Below, piece by piece: positions 45,090 to 53,797 of a DNA stretch of 64,000 bases. Under the pieces are notes generated by a model, which searched no databases, was not told where the DNA came from, and was given only the letters and a program-made list of their open reading frames with translations. Source of the DNA: a bacterium (GTDB lineage Bacteria > Zhuqueibacterota > QNDG01 > DSAB01); assembly GCA_016931965.1 (NCBI GenBank), contig JAFGDT010000058.1:1-64000 (forward strand), given 5' to 3'. Each line of letters starts with the position of its first letter. Position 1 is the stretch's first letter. Position numbers and translations under genes: made by a program.

Positions 45090-46388
45090 TTAAAATAATT
45101 GTTTAAGATTTAATCTTGGGGACCATCGCGGGCATTCGCATCCATTCCATGGGGTCAGTTTTCGAATTCCTGAACCGTCCGAGTTGCATATGAATATATT
45201 CCAATTTTTTTCCCGATTTGATGCAAATGCAAGCCGCAGACCGTCAGGAGACCACGAAGGATTTTCATAACTCGCCAGGCCGTCTGTAATCCTCCTTTGA
45301 TCGGTCCCGTTGACATTTATTGTATATACTTGAAACCCTTTTTCTTCTCTTGAAACAAAGACCAGCACATCACCGTTTGGTGACCAGGTTGGTGAATCAT
45401 TGTAGCTACCATAATAGGTCAACCGCATTTGTCTCCGCCCGTCAGCTTCCATCAGGTAAACCTGGGGGCTTCCACTGCGGTCTGATGTAAAAGCGATTTC
45501 TTCCCCATCCGGCGACCAGGCCGGAGATGTCTCGATGGCGGGATGGTTTGTTAAACGTTTCAAGGTTCCGGTTTGCACATCCATCATATAAAGATCGATA
45601 TTATCATCAATGGAAAGCGAAAGTACGATTTTTAATCCGTCCGGTGACCAGGTTGGTGCACTTTGAAGGCCCTGCACATTAAGCATTCTCTTTGATATTC
45701 CATTGTCGAAAGAATAAATATTTAAACAGGGTCGTCCTGATTCGTAGCTGATGAAAGCCAGATGTTTTCCATCAGGTGCCCAGCTTGGCATGAGATTCAA
45801 ATCGCCCCCCTGTGTCACCGCCTGATATCTCTCTCCATCAAAGTCCATCACCATGACTTCATTTGCATTCCCCCTTTTTCGTGTGAAGGCAATTTTGGTA
45901 CAGGCCACACCAGCAATTCCGGTCAGGCAGTAGGTTATTTCATCGGAAACCGCGTGAGCCAAATCGCGGATTTGGGAAATAGAAGATGTCCAACTTTTAT
46001 GTGAGATTAAATGCCGTTCGGGCAACTGATAGAGTTCGTGGATAAATTGGACAATTTGACCCTTTATTTCTATTTTCCCTTCGAGAAGGCATGAGAGTTC
46101 GATTTGTGAGAACGCATTATTATCCATTTTAGCGATATCAACAGTTGATTTTTTAGTGACCTGAAAAAATCCTGAAATCTTCAAATCATTGGCAATAATA
46201 TCGCGCAGCGTTTCTTCAATGCCAGGCAGGTCAGATGAGAATGGAGAAATAAATAAAGTAATCGGTTCGAATCCCTCTGTATGAATTTTCATGTACACTT
46301 CATCCTGACAAATGCTGACAGATGTGTGAATACACAGAATGAGATAGAAGAACCACCCAATCCATTTTACTATTTTTGTTCTCACCAA
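45090..46388 (-). CDS. tolB: Translocation protein TolB
   Basis: A 432-residue TolB with signal peptide (about 1-26), an N-terminal alpha/beta domain (about 35-165, with DIIANDLKISGFFQV) and a six-bladed beta-propeller of PD40 repeats, visible as SWAPDG, TWSPDG, AWSPDG, TWSPNG, SWSPDG and RWSPR. It is the periplasmic component that links Pal with the inner-membrane Tol complex. It overlaps the TolA-like gene by 7 bases. Length and repeat number are normal. Confidence 0.93.
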   Translation of the reverse strand: MVRTKIVKWIGWFFYLILCIHTSVSICQDEVYMKIHTEGFEPITLFISPFSSDLPGIEETLRDIIANDLKISGFFQVTKKSTVDIAKMDNNAFSQIELSCLLEGKIEIKGQIVQFIHELYQLPERHLISHKSWTSSISQIRDLAHAVSDEITYCLTGIAGVACTKIAFTRKRGNANEVMVMDFDGERYQAVTQGGDLNLMPSWAPDGKHLAFISYESGRPCLNIYSFDNGISKRMLNVQGLQSAPTWSPDGLKIVLSLSIDDNIDLYMMDVQTGTLKRLTNHPAIETSPAWSPDGEEIAFTSDRSGSPQVYLMEADGRRQMRLTYYGSYNDSPTWSPNGDVLVFVSREEKGFQVYTINVNGTDQRRITDGLASYENPSWSPDGLRLAFASNREKNWNIFICNSDGSGIRKLTPWNGCECPRWSPRLNLKQLF

Positions 46389-47008
46389 ACCGCCTCAAAT
46401 TCAATATGCACTGTCAAGCGATCAGAGGTGTACGCCTCAGGCAAGGAAGGAAGCGGATTGGCAGCATAGACTGCTCTCTGCGCCGCGATGTCGAACAGAA
46501 ATCGTCCGGAAGAGCGATCAAGGACAATCTCCTGAATCTCACCATTCCGCATCACGCGGAAGCTCACAACTGCCGAAATCAGTAGATTTTCCCCCATATC
46601 CTGATAAGGAGGCTCCCAATGCTCCTGAATACGATATCGGAGCATATTGAGATAATAGAGAAAAGGGAAATCATTAACGCTCACTTTTACCGGATCTGTC
46701 ATTGCACCTGACTCCGGAGCCAGGGGCCCGGACGGTGATGATTGAAGATTCTCTTCAACAGGTCTGGCTGGCGTGTCTTCCAAATTTTTTATCTCCTGAA
46801 TAACCGGTACGGATTCCTGTACCGCTTCGATTGGTAATGGTGAATTTTCTGATTCAATAAAAGTTGTGACCGGTTTTGTCTGCGCCTGTACAAGGGTTAC
46901 ATGATAAATATCTTTCATGGGTATTCTCTTCCATTTTGGTTGAATCATAACCATCGCGGCAATCAACATCAGATGCACAGTCAATGATATCAGAATCGGT
47001 ATTTTCAT
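46382..47008 (-). CDS. TolA/TonB-like energy transducer
   Basis: A 208-residue protein with one N-terminal membrane anchor (about 5-22), a Pro/Glu-rich periplasmic spacer (about 45-105) and a C-terminal TonB-type domain (about 112-208: RYRIQEHWEPP, ISAVVSFRVMRNGEIQEI, AAQRAVYAANPLPSLPE). Between tolR and tolB it must serve as TolA, carrying proton-motive energy to TolB-Pal, although its C-terminus is of the TonB-box form. It overlaps tolR by 4 bases and tolB by 7. Confidence 0.85.
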   Translation of the reverse strand: MKIPILISLTVHLMLIAAMVMIQPKWKRIPMKDIYHVTLVQAQTKPVTTFIESENSPLPIEAVQESVPVIQEIKNLEDTPARPVEENLQSSPSGPLAPESGAMTDPVKVSVNDFPFLYYLNMLRYRIQEHWEPPYQDMGENLLISAVVSFRVMRNGEIQEIVLDRSSGRFLFDIAAQRAVYAANPLPSLPEAYTSDRLTVHIEFEAVW

Positions 47009-47403
47009 TGCATCTCTTCAGGCTCAACAACCAGTCCGAGATTTCCAATACCAACGGATTGGATCTGTCCCATCACACGAACCACTGAACCGTAGGGAAT
47101 TTCTTTGTCCGCCTTAAGGACAACAGGTTTCCCACCCTGCGCCTTGTATTTTTGACTGAGGGTTTCGCTGAAACGGTCAACAGAAACTTCTTCTTCATCA
47201 ATAAAAATTTTTTCCTCTTTTGTCAAACTGATGAGAATATAGTCCACATCGTTGAGAAGATCCGCCTGTGTTTTAGGCAAATCGATTTCAATTCCGCTCC
47301 GGATCAGTGGTGCGGTTATCATAAAAATGATCAGCAGGACCATCGTCACGTCCACCAGGTTCGTGACATTGATTTCCGATAGGGTTTTTAATTGTCTATT
47401 CAT
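47005..47403 (-). CDS. tolR: TolR/ExbD family biopolymer transporter
   Basis: A 132-residue protein with a single membrane helix (about 14-34) that contains the conserved proton-path aspartate (D18 in NLVDVTMVLLIIFMI) and a C-terminal periplasmic domain with GGKPVVLKADKEIPYG. Works with TolQ as a proton-driven motor. Overlaps tolQ by ATGA. Position identifies it as TolR rather than ExbD. Confidence 0.92.
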   Translation of the reverse strand: MNRQLKTLSEINVTNLVDVTMVLLIIFMITAPLIRSGIEIDLPKTQADLLNDVDYILISLTKEEKIFIDEEEVSVDRFSETLSQKYKAQGGKPVVLKADKEIPYGSVVRVMGQIQSVGIGNLGLVVEPEEMQ

Positions 47404-48110
47404 TGCGTCTTCCGCTCGTTTTGAAGATGAATGGTAAAGTCAACAATAAAATGATCTATTTTTCGATCGTAGTAACGGATTCGGTTTAAGAAAAAATTAT
47501 ATGCAATCAGAGCCGGTATCGCTACAGTGAGACCTGCAATTGTCGTGACCAGTGCATCGGCGATTCCAGGGCCGACAACCTGTATGTTTGCTGCTCCCCT
47601 CATGCCCATGCTGAGAAATGAAGTCATGATACCCCAGACAGTACCCAACAAGCCCAGGAAAGGACTCACACTGACGGTTGTGGCCAAGAGAGGCAGCTGG
47701 CTTTCCATTTTAGAAAGCTCATTGTCCGCTGTCGCATGGAGGATCTCATGAATTTCATGATAATCCATTTCATGATTATGCGGATGGGCAAGCTTGGTTT
47801 GAATTCCGGATGTCATCGTTTTATCTAATTTTGTCGTGTTGCGGTGGGGCAGTAAAAGCCGATAACCGCGTTTCATCACTTCCATGAATGGTGTGTATTT
47901 TAGTAATCGCACCTGCTTCGTGAAATCGGGCGATCGCAATTCATTTTTATATAATCGAAGGAACCGTTCCGATGCGGTTCTTACTTTTCTGAAAAAATAT
48001 AGTTTATTGACAATAATTGCCCACGATACAATTGATAGAAAGAAAAGAATGCTGAGAATTGCCTTGGCAAATAAACTCCCTTGCAAAATCGATCTTACCC
48101 ATGCCTGCAT
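47400..48110 (-). CDS. tolQ: TolQ/ExbB/MotA family proton channel
   Basis: A 236-residue protein with three membrane helices (about 12-32, 140-165, 180-205) and the family signature SPFLGLLGTVWGIMTSF followed by GPGIADALVTTIAGLTVAIP. It forms the proton channel of the Tol-Pal system with TolR. It is the first tol gene and lies 17 bases after a lone receiver protein gene. Confidence 0.93.
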   Translation of the reverse strand: MQAWVRSILQGSLFAKAILSILFFLSIVSWAIIVNKLYFFRKVRTASERFLRLYKNELRSPDFTKQVRLLKYTPFMEVMKRGYRLLLPHRNTTKLDKTMTSGIQTKLAHPHNHEMDYHEIHEILHATADNELSKMESQLPLLATTVSVSPFLGLLGTVWGIMTSFLSMGMRGAANIQVVGPGIADALVTTIAGLTVAIPALIAYNFFLNRIRYYDRKIDHFIVDFTIHLQNERKTQ

Positions 48111-48127
48111 GATACACTCCTATAACT

Positions 48128-48523
48128 TTATCCTTTTGATACCAATTTTGTATGTCGCTCTTTACTGATGAGCCGTTTCAGACTGGAAATCATCGCACTG
48201 ATCTCGAATGGTTTTTGTAAATAGTCATCTGCACCCAGCAAATAGGCATTTCTTTTTGTTAAAATGTTGGAATACGAAGTCATTACAATGATGACGATAT
48301 TGTCATCTATCTGTTTGATTTTGTTCATCAGTTCACGATTATTTTCGTCTGACATTTTCATGTCTATGATAACGATTTTTGGTTTCTTCTGACGGATCAT
48401 ATTGAGAACGCTCTCGGACCGGTTATATGTTGTGATTGAAAAATCCTGGGCGGATAACACCTTCTCGAAGGCTTTGAGTACACTTTGATCATCATCAATC
48501 ACAACGATACCGTCCTTCACCAT
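48128..48523 (-). CDS. Stand-alone response-regulator receiver protein
   Basis: A 131-residue CheY-like protein without an output domain. Landmarks: acidic pair in IDDDQS (9-14), phospho-acceptor in VIIDMKM (about D53), T in VMTSYSN, and K in LQKPF. Its C-terminus is a short basic tail. It lies 17 bases upstream of tolQ in the same direction, so it may be cotranscribed with the tol-pal operon. Its target is unknown. Confidence 0.85.
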   Translation of the reverse strand: MVKDGIVVIDDDQSVLKAFEKVLSAQDFSITTYNRSESVLNMIRQKKPKIVIIDMKMSDENNRELMNKIKQIDDNIVIIVMTSYSNILTKRNAYLLGADDYLQKPFEISAMISSLKRLISKERHTKLVSKG

Positions 48524-48610
48524 TTGATCGATCCTTTCATGCGTACCAGATTGAACAATAGATACATTATTTCAATTATTTTCACAATATTAATCCTTAG
48601 TTTTATCTCA

Positions 48611-49597
48611 TCACAAACGATATATCCTACAGGAGTTGTGATATTTTGTTGTTTTTGAATTCACTTCAATCTTTGAAACAGCCATCTTCTTCAGAGGAAC
48701 CGTTACGTTGAGACCGCAGAGAATACTTATATCGGCTATGTCCTTTTTATCACTTCTGTACTGGATGCCGATATCAAATCCTATCCAATGTTTCAAATAA
48801 TATCGCGTACCCAGTGTAACAAGCCATATTTTAGTAATCGTGTTTTTATCAATAAAAGGCTGATTATTTTTCAACTCGGGCGAACCAATGTTTGGTATGG
48901 GTTCTACTTCCATCATCATCCATGAGTTTTTCCCTGTTCTCAACATCGTACCACCAAAAATTCCATTCACATTTTGATGGTAGTAATCTTCTTCAGCGGG
49001 CAATACACGATTTCCATTTTTATTGTTCAATCGAATTCGAACGGAATTGATTTTGTATCCAAGACTCAGGTATAATTCAATATTATTGTCAAAGAGGACT
49101 GTTTTGGATCCTGAAATAAATAGATTCGTCCAGGATTTATCATATCTGTAAACGGTACCATTGAGTTTTTGATCGTCAGACAACCAACGGAAATTGTGCC
49201 GGAGAGCAATGCCAAACATGGGAATCCATTCTGAGTTCTCGCCTAAATAGGGTATTTGCAATTTCAGAGCCGGTGTCAGTGAGGTAAAGATTTTTTCCTT
49301 GTTAATAAAATCATATACTACTTTTTGTGTGTTGATCTGGACTTCTGTATAGGGTGCAATGCCAACAGCTATCCTTCCAAATAGATCGCTCCCGAACTTT
49401 CCAAAAGATTGTCCACCACCCAAGCTGAATGTACCCAATGGTAATGTCTCTGTTGTCGGTATTGTGAACAGCCGGCAGGGTTCAAATGGAGCATTGTCCT
49501 GCGATTGGCCCATAATGGGTGTGTGTACACTTATCATAAAAAACATAAATAGAACAATAATGCTCCCCATTTTACTACTGATATAACGCTTATACAT
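48611..49597 (-). CDS. Predicted outer-membrane beta-barrel protein
   Basis: ATG at 49597 has AAAGGA eight bases upstream, giving 328 residues. Signal peptide (about 10-30, ending IMGQ), then alternating hydrophobic and polar strands with Gly/aromatic girdles (LGTFSLGGGQSFGKFG, GRIAVGIAPYTEVQI, ALRHNFRW, LYLSLGYKI), typical of an outer-membrane barrel with no known specific name. It is preceded on the same strand by a near-consensus sigma-54 promoter. A C-terminal hydrophilic tail follows the last strand, so it does not end in the usual aromatic residue. Confidence 0.6.
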   Translation of the reverse strand: MYKRYISSKMGSIIVLFMFFMISVHTPIMGQSQDNAPFEPCRLFTIPTTETLPLGTFSLGGGQSFGKFGSDLFGRIAVGIAPYTEVQINTQKVVYDFINKEKIFTSLTPALKLQIPYLGENSEWIPMFGIALRHNFRWLSDDQKLNGTVYRYDKSWTNLFISGSKTVLFDNNIELYLSLGYKINSVRIRLNNKNGNRVLPAEEDYYHQNVNGIFGGTMLRTGKNSWMMMEVEPIPNIGSPELKNNQPFIDKNTITKIWLVTLGTRYYLKHWIGFDIGIQYRSDKKDIADISILCGLNVTVPLKKMAVSKIEVNSKTTKYHNSCRIYRL

Positions 49598-49704
49598 CTC
49601 AATTATCCTTTCTTCCAAAATATGATGCTGTATCACTGATTCTTCGTGTCAAATACCAGGAGTCAGTAAACAGGCTATTGCTTTTCTTCTGTTGAATGAA
49701 GAAT

Positions 49705-49722
49705 ATCCAACAACTGTGCCAA
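49705..49722 (-). promoter_or_regulatory. Near-consensus sigma-54 promoter
   Basis: The minus strand reads TTGGCACAGTTGTTGGAT. The -24 element TGGCAC and the N5-TTG of the -12 element fit the sigma-54 consensus (TGGCAC-N5-TTGC), with G instead of C as the only core mismatch. It lies about 108 bases upstream of the barrel protein and 143 bases downstream of a sigma-54 activator gene. Found by eye. Confidence 0.5.
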
Positions 49723-49864
49723 GATATCAATAAAAAAGGGATATGCATAAGATGTTAATTCTATGAAGGATGGGTAGTTTTGAAGAAATGAAGTAAAAGT
49801 GGAAAAGTGATCAATCGTGTTTGCAGATTAAGCAAGTTGTCTATGTTTAATACATACTGATCGT

Positions 49865-51283
49865 TTATAATGAATCTTTTTTAGTTACAACAGTTGCAAT
49901 GTCAATGTTATATTTTTGAATCCTGTTTATAAGCATTGTTCGTGAAATGCCAAGGATTTTGGCCGCCTTAACCTGATTTCCCTTTGTGTGATGCAAAACC
50001 TTCTGTATCAGATTGGACTCGGCATCCGACATGATTATATCATGGAGTTTACCCTCGTGCATAGAAATGAGTTTATCTAAGGGAGTACTATTTCCGACAT
50101 CTTTCTGATCTTTTGATTCTGTAAGATGGTCTTCTATAGACTCCTCCGAAATGACATTTCCTTTGCAAAGAACGATGGCACTCTTAATAAAATTTTCCAA
50201 TTCTCGAATATTTCCCGGCCATGAATGCTGAAAAAGCCAATTTCTTGCCTCAGAAGATGCTGTGATTTTTTCACCACGCAGGGGGATACTGTATTTCTTA
50301 AGGAAATGCTCAACCAATTCGGGGATATCTTCACGTCGCAACCGAAGTGGAGGGAGTGTCATGGTCACTACTTTTATTCGATAATACAAATCTTCTCGAA
50401 ACCGGCCTTCAATTATTGCTTTTTCAAGATTTCTGTTTGTTGCAGCAATAACGCGCACTTCCGTATGGAGCGTCTGTTCCCCACCCAATCGCTCGAAACA
50501 CCCCTCCTGCAAAACGCGAAGTATTTTTGATTGTGTGGATAATGACATGTCTCCGATTTCATCCAAGAATATCGTACCACCGTGGGCCTGCTCGAATTTT
50601 CCGATTTTACGACGAACGGCACCTGTGAAGGCTCCTTTCTCGTAACCAAAGAGCTCGCTTTCTAAAAGCGTCTCTGGTATTGCGGCACAATTCACAGCAA
50701 GAAATGGTGCTTGCGATCGTTTGCTGTGCTGATAAATTGCCCGTGCAATGAGTTCCTTGCCTGTTCCACTTTCCCCTCTAATGAGTATATTAACATCACT
50801 TTCAGCAACACGGCCTATCATTTTGTATACTTCCTGCATGGCAAGGCTGTTGCCGATGATGCGATCGCCCATTTCATCAGTGGATCCGTTTCTTTCAATG
50901 ATGACATTTGTTTTCATTTGATAACTGCATAAAAGAGCGTCATCGATTAATTTTTTCATAGCGGGGATATCGAAAGGTTTTTGAATGTAATCGTAGGCAC
51001 CGGCTTTTGTGGCTTCAATGGCAAGATCCGTTGTTCCGAATGCCGTAATAATGAGCACAACTGCTTTAGGATCGGAGGTCTTCATCTGGCGGAGGACATC
51101 CAATCCCATAATATCGGGAAGATGAACATCCAGAATGATCAAATCATAATTTCCCTGTTTGAATTTTTGAAGTGCTTCTGAACCGTTTTTAGCGGATTCA
51201 ACCTGGTATTCAGGCTCTTTTAAAAACCGTTCGAAGGAATATCTCACACTTTTTTCGTCATCAACTATAAGTATTTTTCTCAT
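49865..51283 (-). CDS. NtrC-family sigma-54 response regulator
   Basis: A 472-residue regulator: receiver (1-120, phospho-acceptor D52 in ILDVHLP), AAA+ domain (about 140-380, Walker A GESGTGKE 170-177, GAFTGA loop 217-222 that contacts sigma-54, FLDEIGDMSL Walker B) and a C-terminal Fis-type helix-turn-helix (NQVKAAKILGISRTMLINRI). It activates transcription by sigma-54 RNA polymerase when phosphorylated. Overlaps the kinase gene by ATGA, forming a pair. Targets unknown; the nearby sigma-54-like promoter is a candidate. Confidence 0.95.
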   Translation of the reverse strand: MRKILIVDDEKSVRYSFERFLKEPEYQVESAKNGSEALQKFKQGNYDLIILDVHLPDIMGLDVLRQMKTSDPKAVVLIITAFGTTDLAIEATKAGAYDYIQKPFDIPAMKKLIDDALLCSYQMKTNVIIERNGSTDEMGDRIIGNSLAMQEVYKMIGRVAESDVNILIRGESGTGKELIARAIYQHSKRSQAPFLAVNCAAIPETLLESELFGYEKGAFTGAVRRKIGKFEQAHGGTIFLDEIGDMSLSTQSKILRVLQEGCFERLGGEQTLHTEVRVIAATNRNLEKAIIEGRFREDLYYRIKVVTMTLPPLRLRREDIPELVEHFLKKYSIPLRGEKITASSEARNWLFQHSWPGNIRELENFIKSAIVLCKGNVISEESIEDHLTESKDQKDVGNSTPLDKLISMHEGKLHDIIMSDAESNLIQKVLHHTKGNQVKAAKILGISRTMLINRIQKYNIDIATVVTKKDSL

Positions 51284-52776
51284 GCCATCTCGACTTTTGT
51301 TTGTGGTAAAAAAATCGTGAAAATTGCACCCCCTTTTGGATTATTCTTCGCGACAATCCAGCCATGGTGATTCTGAATAATTTGATTGGTGATGGAGAGT
51401 CCTAAACCCATACCACTCTCTTTTGTAGTAACAAACGGATTGTAAATCGAATCCTTTATCTCATCAGGTATACCATGTCCCGTATCTTCGATTGATATTC
51501 TAAATACGGTTTCTGCCCGGTTGGGGAGCCGAATGTTGGCGGTTTTGATTGTAAGGCGTCCCCCTTTTTCCATTGATTGAATTGCATTGAGGATAATGTT
51601 AATCAAAACCATCTTTAATTGTTCCTCATCTCCCCAGATGGTTGTATCATCCCTATCCAACTTTTGAGATAATCGGATGTGATGGTTTCTTAATTGTGGG
51701 TCAAGGAGCGTCATGGTACTTCGGATAAGATTGTTCATTTGAATTGAAGTGAAGTTTGGAATAGGAGGGCGTGCGAAATCAAGAAAAGCCTGCAATAGTT
51801 TTTCAATGCGCATGATTTCCTCAACAATGACCTGAAAGTCTTGTTTCTTTTCAGATTCGTTACCCATTTCTTTTTGCAGGGAAAAAATAAGCATTTTAAT
51901 GGCTGTCAATGGATTGCGTATTTCATGGGCCAGACCAGCTGACATCCGTCCTAAGGAAGCCAAATGTTCCGATCGCATCAGCATCTTTTGACTCTGTTCT
52001 AGATCCTGGTTGGTTTGTTTGATCTTCTCGACGAGATCCATAACGAAGTGGTTTAAATTTTCGATTTCAGAAACTTCCGCGACATCCACTTTTTCGACAA
52101 CCGCTTCACCAGTGGCGCTCTTTATCTTTAAAACAAGTTCGGTTATCGGATGGAGTATACTGCGCGCCAGAACCAGTCCCAGAGCCAATCCGGCAATAAC
52201 ACCGATAATGCCTATTCCTACCATAATCTGGTTGATTGAACTGTTGTCTTTCGATATGGATAGACTGGTTTGGTTCATTAGGATTTCATTAAGGAGCAAG
52301 AGTTCTTCACATTGATTATAAATATCATTAAATGAATCTCGCATGTTATCGATTAATATTTTTTCTGCAAGATCAGGTTGATGTGACTGAAATAACCGTT
52401 CAACCTCTTCTTTATATTTCAGGTACTCCTGAAAAGTCTCATCGATTTTCTTAAGGATAGTGACTTCCTTTTCGACATGGGTTCGCTTTTGTGCACTGTC
52501 AAGCCAAGTGTAAAATGTGATTTTTTTCTCATCAAAAATATCGAGCCATTGATTGTTTCCATCCAACAGGTAATAACCCATCAATCCTTTCATATCCAAA
52601 AGGGCAATTTCCAGCTCTTCGGCTGATTTTAAACTGGTAACATTTTCTGCGAGAATACGCGTTGAATTCCGTTGCATCCGATTTGTATATAGAATTGCCA
52701 GAATACTGACAATAATCAGCAATCCACTCATCGCTGAAAAACCGATAAGCATTCTAGGGCGGATTCTAAGTTTCAC
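51280..52776 (-). CDS. Membrane sensor histidine kinase
   Basis: A 498-residue kinase: membrane helices at 11-30 and 184-204 around a helical extracytoplasmic sensor (about 35-180), a HAMP-like linker, HisKA with H284 in GLAHEIRNPL, and a HATPase domain (about 375-495) with N, G1 (DTGHGIPDEI) and G2 (GMGLGLSI) boxes. It phosphorylates its NtrC-type partner, encoded by the overlapping downstream gene. The start is GTG at 52776. The signal sensed is unknown. Confidence 0.94.
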   Translation of the reverse strand: MKLRIRPRMLIGFSAMSGLLIIVSILAILYTNRMQRNSTRILAENVTSLKSAEELEIALLDMKGLMGYYLLDGNNQWLDIFDEKKITFYTWLDSAQKRTHVEKEVTILKKIDETFQEYLKYKEEVERLFQSHQPDLAEKILIDNMRDSFNDIYNQCEELLLLNEILMNQTSLSISKDNSSINQIMVGIGIIGVIAGLALGLVLARSILHPITELVLKIKSATGEAVVEKVDVAEVSEIENLNHFVMDLVEKIKQTNQDLEQSQKMLMRSEHLASLGRMSAGLAHEIRNPLTAIKMLIFSLQKEMGNESEKKQDFQVIVEEIMRIEKLLQAFLDFARPPIPNFTSIQMNNLIRSTMTLLDPQLRNHHIRLSQKLDRDDTTIWGDEEQLKMVLINIILNAIQSMEKGGRLTIKTANIRLPNRAETVFRISIEDTGHGIPDEIKDSIYNPFVTTKESGMGLGLSITNQIIQNHHGWIVAKNNPKGGAIFTIFLPQTKVEMA

Positions 52777-52895
52777 AGGAAATACCTATACGTTCCATAA
52801 ATAAAGCATGCGTTGTGTAAACTTTTTAATATGCATAAAAAGACACTTGAATGTCAATAGAAAAATGAATCCTAATGTCTTGATTGGGGATTTCT

Positions 52896-52924
52896 ATTAT
52901 ACAATACATTTATAGTCCTGTGAT
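52896..52924 (-). promoter_or_regulatory. Candidate promoter of the kinase/regulator operon
   Basis: On the minus strand ATCACA, 17-base spacer, TATAAT: a perfect -10 with a four-of-six -35. Transcription would start about 115 bases before the kinase GTG. The rest of the 314-base gap (52777-53090) shows no gene. Confidence 0.4.
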
Positions 52925-52965
52925 AGAGATACGGTTCCTAAAAATTAAAAAATTAGAATAAATGA

Positions 52966-52994
52966 TTGACATTTGTTTGATCATCCATTATTTT
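52966..52994 (+). promoter_or_regulatory. Candidate promoter of the small membrane protein
   Basis: On the plus strand a perfect TTGACA, 17-base spacer, TATTTT. It lies about 95 bases before the small membrane protein start. Confidence 0.5.
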
Positions 52995-53090
52995 TATTTG
53001 AACACAACAGAAACGAAAAGGGTGTGATTCAATATTGTGTTTGCCATTGGTGATATCAGTGGAATTCAAAATCATGGAATTTGTTGAAAA

Positions 53091-53309
53091 ATGACCAGAT
53101 TATTGTTTCTTTTTGTTATTGTTATTCTTTTATTTGTCGTTATTGAACGTTTTCTCAGATTAATACAGAAGGGCGAATCTATTGATATAAAATCAATCAA
53201 GAAATCGTTACACCAAAGCGGGAAGTCGATATGGCAGGGAGTTCAATTGTTTGTCATTATCTGGGTGGTCTACCTCATCGTGTCACTCTGGTTGAGGAGT
53301 CGAAATTGA
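53091..53309 (+). CDS. Small membrane protein, 72 residues
   Basis: Two hydrophobic helices (about 3-19 and 50-67) flank a basic polar loop (KGESIDIKSIKKSLHQSGKS). No ribosome site of note; a candidate promoter with a perfect -35 is upstream. Composition suggests an inner-membrane protein with both ends on the same side. No family recognised. It precedes the cold-shock gene by 194 bases but need not share its transcript. Confidence 0.5.
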   Translation: MTRLLFLFVIVILLFVVIERFLRLIQKGESIDIKSIKKSLHQSGKSIWQGVQLFVIIWVVYLIVSLWLRSRN

Positions 53310-53376
53310 TGATTTTAACCGAATTTTTGATCAAAGTGTGTAAGTATAGAAAAAATTGATAAATATAAAAAAAGAC

Positions 53377-53405
53377 TTGGTTCTCAAGAAAAAAGTTTGT
53401 ACATT
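53377..53405 (+). promoter_or_regulatory. Candidate cold-shock gene promoter
   Basis: TTGGTT, 17-base spacer, TACATT. It would give a leader of roughly 90 bases before the cold-shock ATG. Structured leaders are common in csp genes, but I cannot fold it here. Confidence 0.3.
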
Positions 53406-53503
53406 AAACCGTTTCGTTGTATTCAACTTTGATTCAAGGAGGGATCTTCCGTCAGAGGATAAGTTGTTTACAGAGGTTTTTGTTTTAATAAGAAGGAAAG
53501 AAT

Positions 53504-53704
53504 ATGGAAAAGGGAACTGTCAAGTGGTTTAATAGAACCAAAGGTTTTGGATTTATCGAACGAGAAGAAGGCGACGATGTATTCGTCCACTTCAGTGCTA
53601 TTCAAGGCGAGGGATTCAAAGTGTTAGATGAAGGGGACTCAGTCGAGTTCGAAGTTATAGAAGGTGAAAAAGGACCTCAGGCAGCAAATGTAAAAAAGCT
53701 GTAA
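53504..53704 (+). CDS. Cold-shock protein CspA family
   Basis: A 66-residue single CSD protein with [17 protein letters not shown] (RNP1, 7-23) and [10 protein letters not shown] (RNP2). It binds single-stranded RNA or DNA as an RNA chaperone. Ribosome site AAGGAAAG precedes the ATG. It is a monocistronic unit: a candidate promoter upstream and a strong terminator 20 bases downstream of the stop. Confidence 0.95.
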   Translation: MEKGTVKWFNRTKGFGFIEREEGDDVFVHFSAIQGEGFKVLDEGDSVEFEVIEGEKGPQAANVKKL

Positions 53705-53723
53705 AATAAACCGAAGCCAATTC

Positions 53724-53760
53724 AACCCCGTTGTTTTCATAACAACGGGGTTTTTTATTT
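53724..53760 (+). terminator. Rho-independent terminator of cold-shock gene
   Basis: A perfect 12-base-pair stem (53724-53735 with 53741-53752) with loop TTCAT, followed by a T-rich run. It lies 19 bases after the csp stop codon. Confidence 0.92.
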
Positions 53761-53797
53761 TCTCATCGAGTAACACCATCTGTCGCGGGTGAACTGT

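Noticed and set aside
46260..46280. GGTTCGAATCC, a perfect tRNA T-arm sequence
   Set aside because: It lies within the tolB coding region on the opposite strand, and no acceptor, D or anticodon arm can be formed around it.
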